NCBI GenBank assembly: GCA_017483425.1 | Contig: JAFUWM010000103.1 | Location: forward strand, 1-23,928 | DNA from: Lachnospiraceae bacterium | Lineage (GTDB): Bacteria; Bacillota; Clostridia; Lachnospirales; Lachnospiraceae | Length of the DNA stretch: 23,928 nucleotides | Direction of reading: 5' to 3' | Part shown: positions 14,812 through 23,251 of the stretch, one piece after another | Layout of the letters: the number at the start of each line of letters is the position of its first letter | Position numbering within the stretch: position 1 is the first letter of the stretch | Made by a program: the position numbers and the translations under genes | The notes under the pieces: model-generated | What the model was told of the DNA's origin: nothing | The model's database searches: none | The model's input: only the letters and a program-made list of their open reading frames with translations

Positions 14812-17238
14812 ATGATCAGTGAAGGAATAGTGCTGGCAGACAGATATGAGATAATAAGCCGTATCGGTACGGGAGGCATGTCCGATGTGTATAAGGCGCA
14901 GGATATGAAGCTTTCCCGTTTCGTGGCTATAAAAGTGCTCAAACAGGAATATGCGGAGAATCAGAACTTCGTGACAAAGTTTCATGCCGAGGCACAGGCC
15001 GCGGCAGGGCTTATTCATTCCAATATAGTGGGTGTGTATGATGTCGGAGAGGACAACGGCCTGCAGTATATTGTAATGGAGCTTGTCGAGGGCATCACGC
15101 TTAAGCACTACATTGAAAAGAAGCTCAGACTTTCGGTGAAGGAATCTATAAGCATCGCCATACAGATGGCGCAGGGACTTGAGTGTGCGCACAAGGCGGG
15201 CATAATTCACAGGGATGTAAAGCCTCAGAATGTCATAATCTCAAAGGACGGCAAGGTCAAAGTCACGGACTTCGGCATAGCTAAAGCGGCAACGAGCGAA
15301 ACAATAACCTCCAACGTGATGGGATCTGTGCACTACACGTCCCCGGAGCAGGCACGCGGAGGATATTCAGATGAAAAGAGTGATATTTATTCACTGGGTA
15401 TAGTGCTGTTTGAAATGCTCACTGGAAGGGTTCCTTTTGACGGGGATACGACCGTGACGATCGCGATACAGCATATCCAGGACGCGATGCCGAGCCCAAG
15501 GGAATTTGTAAATGACGTGCCTGTCAGCATAGAGCAGATCATATTCAAATGCACCGAGAAAAATTCCGACAGAAGATATTCCTCAATGGGAGAGGTCATA
15601 GCAGATCTGAAGCAGTCACTTCTTACGCCTGACGAGAATTTCATAAAGCGTATCCCGTCAGGAGGAGCAGGCGGCGCGACGAGGATGGTCACGGAGGATG
15701 ACATCAAATCCATAAAGACCCGAACGGGCACAATAGATGTGGATGAATCGCTCATATCCGCATATAACCGTAATAAGGATCGTGAGGAAATAAAGGAGAT
15801 ACAGGAAGAGGAAATACTGGAAAGACACAGGAAGAAAAGACCTCAGGATGCCGGAGTTGTGGCAGATCCCGAAAGGCAGAGAAGAAAAGCCAGAGAGATA
15901 GACGAGAGAGAGGAATTTGAAGAGGAGGAGATCCGGCGCAAGAGAAAAGAAGCAGCCGCCAGAAAGCGGAGGGAGCAGGAGAGAGAGTCCCGCAGGATAG
16001 ACAGCAGAACCGAAAAACGCAGAAGCAGCGAAAAAGGCAGCGACAGAAACGACAGCAGGCGCAGAGCAGGTGATGAGAGGCAGCGTGCGAGAACATCCGG
16101 CAACAGGAGCGGTACGAGGACATCTTCGGCACGGAGAGGTGACAGATACCGTGTAGATGACGATATGGATGATAAGATGACGCTGATAATGCGCATCATC
16201 GCTGTCATTGTAGGCATTATCATACTGATACTTATAGTCTTTATCGCAAGACGGGTCATAGAGGTAAGAGATGGCTCAGTATCGGAAAATGAGGCAGTAT
16301 CTGATAATATTGTTTTGCAGGATGTAACGGGGCAGAGCTTTGATTCCGCAAAATCAGCTTTGGAATCGGCAGGCTTTGTGGTACAGGCAAGCTATGAAGC
16401 CTCAGATGATGTGGAATCAGGTTTTGTGGTTTCTCAGGATCCTGTAGCGGGAAGCCAGATACCGGAGGGATATACCGTCACATTGGTTGTAAGCTCCGGC
16501 ACGGGAAACATATCCGTTCCCAGCCTGATGAATTCGACGGCAGCAGAGGCTAAAGTTGCTCTGGAGAATATGGGACTTAAAATGTCGCTTACAGAGGGGA
16601 ATTCAGACACGGTTCCGTCAGGGTCGGTGATCTCGCAAAGTCCTGAAGCGGGCGCCATGGTAGCTCCAGGTTCGACTGTTGCAGTGGTCATAAGTACCGG
16701 AGCCGGCAGCGAGACAGAGGAGATACCCGAGGGAAGCGTTGCGGTTCCTAATATAATCGGAATGTCTGAAACAGAGGCAAAGACCGCATTGACCGCTTCA
16801 GGTCTTTCATGGTCTTCGATCACGGAGCAGCATTCCGACAGCGTGGTAGAGGGCAAGGTAATATCCCAAAGCGTGGAACCCGATACTTTGATATCAAGCG
16901 GCGCAAGTGTTGATTTTGTGCTGAGTCTCGGTCCCGAAAATGTCCAGCCCCAGATATTCTCACAGAATGTGCAGGCTCCTTCCGGATACGCAGAGGGCAC
17001 TGCCGCCAGCATTACGCTTACGGGAAATAATTCGGGAAAGTTATACGGACAGAAGGACGTGACAGAGTTCCCAGTAACTATACAGATAGCCTCAACCGAT
17101 GTTGACAGTGCGGACACTGCCGGAATATTTACAATATCATATACTGCAAGGGTAGAAGGTGAGAATGAGGACGGAAGCACCTACACATCCGACCAGCAGA
17201 GTACCGACAGTTCACAGAGCATTGCTTTTTCCAACTAG
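14812..17238 (+). CDS. prkC: PASTA-domain Ser/Thr protein kinase
   Basis: Membrane receptor-like kinase that senses muropeptides or lipid II and controls cell-wall and growth processes. 808 residues. Kinase domain about 10-275: glycine loop GTGGMSDVY (19-27), Lys41, catalytic HRDVKPQN (His133, Asp135) and DFG at Asp153. Residues about 290-455 form an intracellular juxtamembrane segment very rich in Arg, Glu and Lys. A single transmembrane helix follows (about 462-482). Outside the cell are three PASTA repeats (about 500-565, 568-636, 644-708), each with the GxSVxSQxPxxG-like core (for example VISQSPEAGAMV), then an extra C-terminal domain of about 100 residues ending in a Ser/Thr/Asp-rich tail. 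The long charged linker and the added C-terminal domain make it longer than B. subtilis PrkC. Confidence 0.95.
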   Translation: MISEGIVLADRYEIISRIGTGGMSDVYKAQDMKLSRFVAIKVLKQEYAENQNFVTKFHAEAQAAAGLIHSNIVGVYDVGEDNGLQYIVMELVEGITLKHYIEKKLRLSVKESISIAIQMAQGLECAHKAGIIHRDVKPQNVIISKDGKVKVTDFGIAKAATSETITSNVMGSVHYTSPEQARGGYSDEKSDIYSLGIVLFEMLTGRVPFDGDTTVTIAIQHIQDAMPSPREFVNDVPVSIEQIIFKCTEKNSDRRYSSMGEVIADLKQSLLTPDENFIKRIPSGGAGGATRMVTEDDIKSIKTRTGTIDVDESLISAYNRNKDREEIKEIQEEEILERHRKKRPQDAGVVADPERQRRKAREIDEREEFEEEEIRRKRKEAAARKRREQERESRRIDSRTEKRRSSEKGSDRNDSRRRAGDERQRARTSGNRSGTRTSSARRGDRYRVDDDMDDKMTLIMRIIAVIVGIIILILIVFIARRVIEVRDGSVSENEAVSDNIVLQDVTGQSFDSAKSALESAGFVVQASYEASDDVESGFVVSQDPVAGSQIPEGYTVTLVVSSGTGNISVPSLMNSTAAEAKVALENMGLKMSLTEGNSDTVPSGSVISQSPEAGAMVAPGSTVAVVISTGAGSETEEIPEGSVAVPNIIGMSETEAKTALTASGLSWSSITEQHSDSVVEGKVISQSVEPDTLISSGASVDFVLSLGPENVQPQIFSQNVQAPSGYAEGTAASITLTGNNSGKLYGQKDVTEFPVTIQIASTDVDSADTAGIFTISYTARVEGENEDGSTYTSDQQSTDSSQSIAFSN

Positions 17239-17249
17239 ACGGGTAGGGA

Positions 17250-18128
17250 ATGCTTGAAGGCAGGATACTTAAAGGGATCGGCGGTTTTTATTATGTATAT
17301 ACGGATGAAGGAGTATATCAATGCCGCGCGAAGGGTCTTTTCAGAAAGAAATCCTTTAAGCCTCTGGCCGGAGACAGATGCCGCATAGAGCTTACACATA
17401 CTGATGATGTGGAGGGGAATGTGGTCGAAATACTCCCCCGGAGCAATGCCCTTATAAGACCCCCTGTCGCAAATATCGATCAGGCGCTCATTATCTTTGC
17501 GATGCACAGTCCGGAGCCGGTATGGGGGCTTCTGGACAGATATCTCATTACGATGGAAAGAGCCGGGATCGGAGCTGTCATATGCATAAATAAGGATGAT
17601 CTGGCGGAGGCTGCAGAGCAGGCTGAAGTAAGCAGAATATACGGAAAAACCGGATACCGGCTCATCTTTTCGTCAGTCGTGGAATCTGACGGCCTGGACG
17701 AGCTTCGTGAAGCGCTTGACGGGAAAGTTACATCCGTAGCAGGGCCTTCGGGCGCCGGGAAGTCGTCTGTTATAAATGCTCTTGTCAGGAAGGATCTGAT
17801 GGAAACCGGAGAGATAAGCCGCAAGCTGGGACGCGGTAAGCAGACTACGAGGCATACGGAACTGGTATATCTGTGGGAGGATACGTTTATATTTGATTCT
17901 CCCGGGTTTTCCGCCATGGAGCTTCCCGATATGGAGGCGGCAAATCTTACAGACTGCTATCCGGAGATGAGACAGTTTAAGGGTCAGTGCTTTTATGCGG
18001 ACTGCACACATACACATGAGCCGGACTGCAGGATAAAGGAGGCTCTTGACGCAGGAGAAATATCCAGGGAGCGCTATGATTCCTATGCGGATATATATAA
18101 GGAATTGACGGAACGGAGGAATTATTGA
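17250..18128 (+). CDS. rsgA: Ribosome small-subunit assembly GTPase RsgA
   Basis: Circularly permuted GTPase that helps late 30S maturation. 292 residues. An N-terminal OB domain (about 1-68) binds rRNA. G motifs come in permuted order: G4 NKDD (about 109-112), G1 GPSGAGKSS (165-173), then G3 DSPGF. A C-terminal zinc finger is present: Cys and His in CFYADCTHTHEPDC. GGGTAGGGA precedes the ATG, 11 bases after the prkC stop. The rpe start lies one base after its TGA. Location after prkC is as in B. subtilis (prkC-cpgA/rsgA-rpe); RsgA is a known substrate of PrkC there. Confidence 0.96.
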   Translation: MLEGRILKGIGGFYYVYTDEGVYQCRAKGLFRKKSFKPLAGDRCRIELTHTDDVEGNVVEILPRSNALIRPPVANIDQALIIFAMHSPEPVWGLLDRYLITMERAGIGAVICINKDDLAEAAEQAEVSRIYGKTGYRLIFSSVVESDGLDELREALDGKVTSVAGPSGAGKSSVINALVRKDLMETGEISRKLGRGKQTTRHTELVYLWEDTFIFDSPGFSAMELPDMEAANLTDCYPEMRQFKGQCFYADCTHTHEPDCRIKEALDAGEISRERYDSYADIYKELTERRNY

Positions 18129-18129
18129 T

Positions 18130-18795
18130 ATGGAGTACAAGTTTCATCCTTCGATACTGGCCGCGGATTTTAAGAATCTGGGTCATGACATAGAGAGAGT
18201 CGTAGAGGCGGGCGCCGACGGCATACACATTGATGTCATGGACGGTGACTTCGTGCCGCAGATATCTTTCGGAATGCCCCTCATCAGATCGATAAGGAGC
18301 GCTACCGATGTGACTTTTGACGTGCATCTGATGGTGACAAATCCGGAGAGATACATAGAAACCTTTGTGGAGTGCGGAGCGGATATAGTAACGATCCATG
18401 CAGAGGCTACGAGGGACGTGGAGAATGCACTGAAGCAGATAAGACGCGCAGGTGTCAGGGTAGGACTTGCGCTTAATCCCGGTACTTCGCTGTCAACCCT
18501 TGATTATATAATCGATGATGTGGACATGGTTCTGCTCATGACAGTAAATCCAGGGTTCGGAGGTCAGAAGTATATAGAAAAGGCTACAAGAAAGATAAAG
18601 GCACTAAGAGCCATGGCCCGCAATGAAGAAAGAGATCTCGACATAGAAGTCGATGGCGGAGTTGTAGCCGAAAATCTGCATACGGTTCTTGAGGCAGGCG
18701 CCAATATAATTGTCATGGGTTCCGCGGTATTTAACGGAGACGCGGCAGAGAATACAAGAAAGTTCAAGGAAGAGATAAGACAATTTTCAGGCTGA
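18130..18795 (+). CDS. rpe: Ribulose-phosphate 3-epimerase
   Basis: Interconverts D-ribulose 5-phosphate and D-xylulose 5-phosphate in the pentose-phosphate pathway, where pentose catabolism also enters. 221 residues forming a TIM barrel. Metal and catalytic residues are visible in PSILAADF, GIHIDVMDGDFVP, VHLMV, TVNPGFGGQ and the acidic EVDGG; the phosphate-binding end is IIVMGSAVF. Its TGA (18793-18795) overlaps a CTG that probably begins the following gene. In many Clostridia the thiamine pyrophosphokinase gene thiN follows rpe; here it does not. Confidence 0.96.
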   Translation: MEYKFHPSILAADFKNLGHDIERVVEAGADGIHIDVMDGDFVPQISFGMPLIRSIRSATDVTFDVHLMVTNPERYIETFVECGADIVTIHAEATRDVENALKQIRRAGVRVGLALNPGTSLSTLDYIIDDVDMVLLMTVNPGFGGQKYIEKATRKIKALRAMARNEERDLDIEVDGGVVAENLHTVLEAGANIIVMGSAVFNGDAAENTRKFKEEIRQFSG

Positions 18796-20369
18796 GAGAG
18801 TTTATTGAAGAACATATCCGCCTTGTTATCGCGGCTGCGGTATTAATAATCTTTATCCTGTCCGGATTAGTATGGAGAAAAGCAGTACCCGGATTAAAGG
18901 GCGGGCAGCTATGGGAAGAAAAGACCATAGAGCTCGGCGACAGTCTTAATGAAGATCCCTCTTACTATGTGACCGGAAACGACTGGTTCATGGATCATGT
19001 AAAGATCGATATCTCGGATGTAAACACGCATACCGTAGGTGACTATAAAGTGCGGGCTGTAAGCCTTTTCAGCATATACACATATAAGATACATGTGCGG
19101 GATACGACTCCGCCTGTGCTTACGATCGGAGATGGATGGAAAAACGTCCTTGAAACAGGCAAAATGTACGACCCGGATATAATCGGCGCCGAAGCTAAGG
19201 ATCTTAGCGGATTATCCTTTGTGAAATATTATTATAACGGGCAGGAGATAGAAAAACTTCTGTTTACTGAACCCGGAAGACCTGAGATCACGGTAAGAGC
19301 TACTGACGGCAATGCGAACAGAGCCGAGAAAACCGTAACGCTTTTTGTGGATTCTCCTCCCAGATTTTATGGCGTACATGATCAATATATGCTGATAGGA
19401 AGCGGAGAGGATGATGTAGATCCGGTATTTGCATATGATGAAGTGGACGGCGGGCTCACGGCTGAGATAAAAAGGGATCTTTCAAAGGTTGATTTTAAAA
19501 ATATAGGAGACTATCGGGTAACATACAGCGTTACGGACGGATACGGACTGGATAGCAGTGTCGCGAGCACGATCCATATCGTGTCATCAAGGCAGCGTGT
19601 AGAGGAGCATAAGGATGACTGTGTGATAATCCCGGAGGATTTCGCGCATGCGGTAGAGGAAGGATTTTTCACATATGAGCCCTTGGAGAAGCCTGACAGA
19701 CAATGGGTCGTAGATAACTGCGATGTCACTTTGATAAATCTGTATACGCTGCGGGATGATGGGAGCTCAAGCAGCGGATCGGCCTTTATCTATGAGATCA
19801 CTCCGGAATATATATATATGGTTTCTGCCTATCATGTCACGGGATTTCTCGAGGGAGAGCCTTTGTGGCTTACATTCTATGACGGAAGCAGGATAAGGAT
19901 GACAATGCGATCCATAAGGCTCAGCGCCGGAAACGAGGCATCGCTTTTCAGAGTGCCGGTTTCGGGAATACCGTACCACACGCTTGTGAGGCTTAGGGAG
20001 GTGACAACTGATGAGGAAATCTATGATTATGTGGGAGCCGGCACTCCGCTTTTGGAGTATTGCAGAAACTGGCGCGGCGGAGAGATAGAGAGTCTGATAA
20101 AGGATGTAAACGTTATTTCCTTTACGCTGTCGGAGATACAGAAGAAGTTTGTAGACCAGGGATCATATTATACGACGACCAGAAAGTCTGTGAGCGGCAT
20201 GAGCGGTACGGCTGTCTTTGACCTGAGAGGAGTTCTTGCCGGCATATGCAGCAAGACGATGTATCCGCTGGAAACCGAGGAGCCTAAGTATCGGAACGGC
20301 TGTGATTTCGTGCTCAGGGTCGACGATATAGATGCTCTTATGGACAGAGCTAAAGAGCTTGCAAAATAA
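18792..20369 (+). CDS. Membrane-anchored protein with Ig-like repeats and a trypsin-like domain; probable CTG start
   Basis: Frame 18735-20369 is open, and from CTG 18792 it gives 525 residues. Residues 9-28 are a clear membrane helix (IRLVIAAAVLIIFILSGLVW) after a short charged start, so the protein is anchored with its bulk outside. Residues about 35-270 hold two or three Ig-like beta domains; the last, 209-270 (VDPVFAYDEVDGGL...GDYRVTYSVTDGYG), is DUF5011-like. Residues about 310-520 resemble a chymotrypsin-fold protease: GSAFIYEI (from 329), SAYHVT with His348, NEASLFRV with Glu382 in the place of the usual Asp, and SGMSGTAVFD with Ser471. The first common start codon is GTG 18969 (residue 60), which would lose the helix, so I prefer the CTG overlapping the rpe stop (CTGA); ATT 18783 or 18804 are alternatives. 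Substrate unknown. Fold call moderate, activity uncertain. Confidence 0.75.
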   Translation: MREFIEEHIRLVIAAAVLIIFILSGLVWRKAVPGLKGGQLWEEKTIELGDSLNEDPSYYVTGNDWFMDHVKIDISDVNTHTVGDYKVRAVSLFSIYTYKIHVRDTTPPVLTIGDGWKNVLETGKMYDPDIIGAEAKDLSGLSFVKYYYNGQEIEKLLFTEPGRPEITVRATDGNANRAEKTVTLFVDSPPRFYGVHDQYMLIGSGEDDVDPVFAYDEVDGGLTAEIKRDLSKVDFKNIGDYRVTYSVTDGYGLDSSVASTIHIVSSRQRVEEHKDDCVIIPEDFAHAVEEGFFTYEPLEKPDRQWVVDNCDVTLINLYTLRDDGSSSSGSAFIYEITPEYIYMVSAYHVTGFLEGEPLWLTFYDGSRIRMTMRSIRLSAGNEASLFRVPVSGIPYHTLVRLREVTTDEEIYDYVGAGTPLLEYCRNWRGGEIESLIKDVNVISFTLSEIQKKFVDQGSYYTTTRKSVSGMSGTAVFDLRGVLAGICSKTMYPLETEEPKYRNGCDFVLRVDDIDALMDRAKELAK

Positions 20370-20429
20370 ACATTAATATGCTAACATACCTGTTTGTAGA
20401 AAAAACATATACCGAAGGGAGACTTTTTT

Positions 20430-20669
20430 ATGTCAGGAGTCAGGATATTTTTATATATAGTATTTATGATAATCTGCGTAGCGCTTACTTTCATAGTGCT
20501 TGCACAGGAAGGAAAGAGCGCGGGATTAGGAGCGATAAGCGGAATGGCTGATACATACTGGGGCAAGAATAAGGGACGCTCCATGGAGGGCAAGCTTCAA
20601 AAGATCACTATAGCGTTGTGTGTTCTGTTCATGGTGATCGCGCTTGTACTTAATATAAAGGCATTCTGA
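20430..20669 (+). CDS. secG: Preprotein translocase subunit SecG
   Basis: Small inner-membrane helper of the SecYEG channel that exports proteins. 79 residues with two membrane helices (about 5-25 and 58-77) and the usual cytoplasmic loop: VLAQEGKSAGLGAISG followed by the polar KNKGRSMEGKLQKIT. AGGGAGA lies before the ATG. The 60-base gap after the trypsin-like gene shows no firm promoter. A strong terminator follows, so it ends a transcription unit. The secG-rnr-smpB order is common in Firmicutes. Confidence 0.93.
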   Translation: MSGVRIFLYIVFMIICVALTFIVLAQEGKSAGLGAISGMADTYWGKNKGRSMEGKLQKITIALCVLFMVIALVLNIKAF

Positions 20670-20697
20670 GACAGACAGCAACAGAAATGGTATGATC

Positions 20698-20726
20698 ACG
20701 CTCCTGAGTTTTCAGGGGCGTTTTTT
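20698..20726 (+). terminator. Rho-independent terminator after secG
   Basis: ACGCTCCTGA (20698-20707) pairs with TCAGGGGCGT (20712-20721) with one G-T wobble, loop GTTT, followed by a run of six T (20721-20726). It sits 29 bases after the secG stop and 21 bases before the rnr ATG. Confidence 0.9.
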
Positions 20727-20728
20727 GC

Positions 20729-20737
20729 TGATACAAT
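20729..20737 (+). promoter_or_regulatory. Extended -10 element for rnr, possibly giving a near-leaderless mRNA
   Basis: TGATACAAT matches TG-n-TATAAT with one mismatch, directly after the terminator T-run. A start about seven bases downstream (20743-20744) would leave only 4-5 bases before ATG 20748. There is no Shine-Dalgarno sequence before this ATG, which agrees with leaderless translation. The -35 region overlaps the terminator and is weak. Confidence 0.4.
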
Positions 20738-20747
20738 TTCAAAACCT

Positions 20748-22751
20748 ATGAAAAAAGATAAGAGGAAAAATAAAAAAATACATAACGGTAAGAGGATAAA
20801 GAGCCGGAAGATAAAAGGGATGTTTCAGGCTACACCTGCAGGATTCGGATTTGTGAAGGATGAGAGCGGTGGTCAGGAGTTTTTTATTCCCGCAGACAGT
20901 ACGCGCTCGGCAATGCACGGAGATTTGGTAGAGATCCATGTGACAAAGCCGTCAAAAGGGAAAAAAAGCGCGGAGGCGGAGGTAACCCACATCATAGAGA
21001 GAGTGACTGAAACTATAGTGGGAACCTTTGAAGCGGGCATCAAAAGCAGACGAACCGGTGATATCGCGTTTGGATTTGTGATCCCGGATAATAAACACTA
21101 TACGGATGACATCTTTGTAAGCCGTGAGCGAAGCAAGGGGGCTAAAGACGGGGACAAGGTCGTTGTCCGCATCACGGATTACGGTAATAAAAGCAGGAAC
21201 CGTAAGAGCGAGGGAATAATTACCGAGATACTCGGAGACATAAACAGTCCCGGAGTAGATATTACCTCTGTCGTAAGGAGCTACGGGCTGCCTGAGAGCT
21301 TCCCTAAAGAGGTGAGGCTTGAAGCGGAGAGGATGGCCTTGCCTGTAAGCGAGCAGAAAATACGCGGCAGGAAAGACCTAAGGGATATCGTTACGATCAC
21401 CATAGACGGGGATGATTCAAAGGATTTTGATGATGCCGTAAGTCTTGTAAAGAAGAACAACGGATGGGAGCTTGGAGTACATATAGCGGATGTCAGCGAA
21501 TATGTAAAAGAGGGCTCGGAGCTTGACAGGGAGGCGCTTAAAAGGGGAACCTCCGTATATCTTCCCGACAGGGTCATACCGATGCTGCCGGAGATTTTGT
21601 CAAATGGGATATGCTCGCTTAATCCTGACGAGGAAAGGCTTACATTATCATGTATCATGACTCTTGATGAAAAGGGAAAGGTTAAAAAATCAAGGATCAC
21701 GGAGAGTGTGATAAGAAGCCGGTACAGGATGACATACGGCAATGTGCAGAAGATACTGGACGGGGATGAGACTCTTATAAAGAGGTATGAGGATATAGTT
21801 CCCATGCTCATTGACATGCGCAGGGTATCCGGACTGATACGAATGAGAAGGGTAAAGCACGGAGCGATAGATTTCGATCTGCCTGAAGCGGAGATAATCC
21901 TTGATGAAGACGGACGGACATCAGATGTCAGGATACATGAGAGGAATGACGCTACGAAGCTGATAGAGGATTTCATGCTTCTTGCGAATGAAACCGTGGC
22001 CTCAACCTTTGCCGCTATGGGAACACCTTTTATTTACAGGATACATGATGATCCGGACGAGGACAGGATAAGGGAGCTTGCCTTTTTTGTGACAAGGTTC
22101 GGATATCATATGAAGCAAAAGAAAGACGGAAACACGGGGGCAAAGGAACTGCAGAAGCTCATCGGGGAAGCGGAAGGCACAGATGCCGAAAGGCTTATCA
22201 GAACCCTTGCTTTAAGGGCGATGTCGCAGGCAAAGTACTCCACTGAGTGCAGCGGGCATTTCGGACTGGCTATGGAGTATTACACTCATTTCACATCACC
22301 GATAAGACGCTATCCTGATCTGCAGATACATCGTATCATAAAAGAATATCTGAGATTTGAGCTTGATGATGCGAGAGCGGCGCACTACAGGGAGATACTC
22401 GGGAAGATTGCGGACAGATCGAGCTCTCTGGAGAGACGGGCTGATGATGTGGAGAGGGAAGCTGACAAACTGAAGATGGTTGAATATATGCAAAAGCATA
22501 TCGGAGAAGAATACGACGGAATAATCTCCGGGGTCACAGACTGGGGCATATATGTGGAGCTTCAAAACTGCATAGAGGGCATGATACCGCTTCGTGATAT
22601 GACAGATGATTATTATGAACTTGATGAAACAAGGTATCAGGTAAGAGGCAGAGCAACAGGCAAAAGGTACGGACTTGGAGAGCCTGTAAGGGTTGAGGTT
22701 ATCAGAGCGGACAAGGTAGCTGTGGAGATAGATTTTGGTATAGCGGAGTAA
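20748..22751 (+). CDS. rnr: Ribonuclease R
   Basis: Processive 3'-5' exoribonuclease of the RNB family that degrades structured RNA and, with SmpB/tmRNA, defective mRNA. 667 residues, shorter than B. subtilis or E. coli RNase R because the N-terminal helix-turn-helix domain is missing. It begins with a Lys/Arg-rich stretch of about 23 residues, then the cold-shock domain (GMFQATPAGFGFVKDE). The RNB catalytic centre is DGDDSKDFDDAV (Asp220 to Asp229), followed by GVHIADVSEYV. The C-terminal S1 domain is about 580-660 (GEEYDGIISGVTDWGIYVEL). The start ATG 20748 lacks a ribosome-binding site; ATG 20820 would drop the basic leader. smpB follows after four bases, a standard pairing. Confidence 0.95.
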   Translation: MKKDKRKNKKIHNGKRIKSRKIKGMFQATPAGFGFVKDESGGQEFFIPADSTRSAMHGDLVEIHVTKPSKGKKSAEAEVTHIIERVTETIVGTFEAGIKSRRTGDIAFGFVIPDNKHYTDDIFVSRERSKGAKDGDKVVVRITDYGNKSRNRKSEGIITEILGDINSPGVDITSVVRSYGLPESFPKEVRLEAERMALPVSEQKIRGRKDLRDIVTITIDGDDSKDFDDAVSLVKKNNGWELGVHIADVSEYVKEGSELDREALKRGTSVYLPDRVIPMLPEILSNGICSLNPDEERLTLSCIMTLDEKGKVKKSRITESVIRSRYRMTYGNVQKILDGDETLIKRYEDIVPMLIDMRRVSGLIRMRRVKHGAIDFDLPEAEIILDEDGRTSDVRIHERNDATKLIEDFMLLANETVASTFAAMGTPFIYRIHDDPDEDRIRELAFFVTRFGYHMKQKKDGNTGAKELQKLIGEAEGTDAERLIRTLALRAMSQAKYSTECSGHFGLAMEYYTHFTSPIRRYPDLQIHRIIKEYLRFELDDARAAHYREILGKIADRSSSLERRADDVEREADKLKMVEYMQKHIGEEYDGIISGVTDWGIYVELQNCIEGMIPLRDMTDDYYELDETRYQVRGRATGKRYGLGEPVRVEVIRADKVAVEIDFGIAE

Positions 22752-22755
22752 GGAT

Positions 22756-23223
22756 ATGGAAAGTAATAACGGAAAAAGACTGATAGTTAATAATAAAAAA
22801 GCTTTTCATGATTATTTCATAGAGGAGCAGCTTGAGGTAGGCATAGAGCTTTTCGGTACGGAGGTAAAATCAATACGCGCTGGTAAATGCTCTATAAAGG
22901 AGGCTTATATAGACGCCAGAAGCGGGGAGCTTATCATATATGGCATGAATATCACTCCTTATGAAAAGGGTAATATTTTCAATAAGGATCCGCTTCGGGA
23001 AAAGAGGCTTCTGGCACATAAAAAGGAAATAATGAAGCTTCAGGGGCAGCTTACCCAGAAAGGTTATACGCTGCTTCCGCTGGAGGTTTATCTGACACGG
23101 GGAAAGGTCAAGCTCCTTATAGGACTGGGACGTGGCAAAAAGCTCTATGACAAGCGGGAGAGCATAGCCAAAAAGGATATGCGCCGTGAGACGGAAAGAG
23201 AGTTTAAGGTAAAGAATCTTTGA
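22756..23223 (+). CDS. smpB: SsrA (tmRNA)-binding protein SmpB
   Basis: Binds tmRNA and brings it to stalled ribosomes for trans-translation. 155 residues, normal length. The OB-barrel motifs are clear: NNKKAFHDYFIEE, ELFGTEVKSIRAGKCSIKEAY, and later LTRGKVKLLIGLGRGKKLYDKR. The C-terminal basic tail that enters the mRNA channel (ESIAKKDMRRETEREFKVKNL) is present. It starts four bases after the rnr stop. The tmRNA gene itself often lies just downstream of smpB in Firmicutes, but it is not in the 142 bases that follow. Confidence 0.97.
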   Translation: MESNNGKRLIVNNKKAFHDYFIEEQLEVGIELFGTEVKSIRAGKCSIKEAYIDARSGELIIYGMNITPYEKGNIFNKDPLREKRLLAHKKEIMKLQGQLTQKGYTLLPLEVYLTRGKVKLLIGLGRGKKLYDKRESIAKKDMRRETEREFKVKNL

Positions 23224-23251
23224 TTATACATTCATTCTATCTGTGCCGGAC

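Noticed and set aside
16434..17180. Minus-strand ORF of 248 codons opposite the PASTA region of the kinase
   Set aside because: It mirrors Ser/Val/Gly-rich PASTA repeats, and the sense frame is certain.
21281..21976. Minus-strand ORF of 231 codons opposite the RNB domain of rnr
   Set aside because: It is a shadow of the catalytic domain of RNase R.
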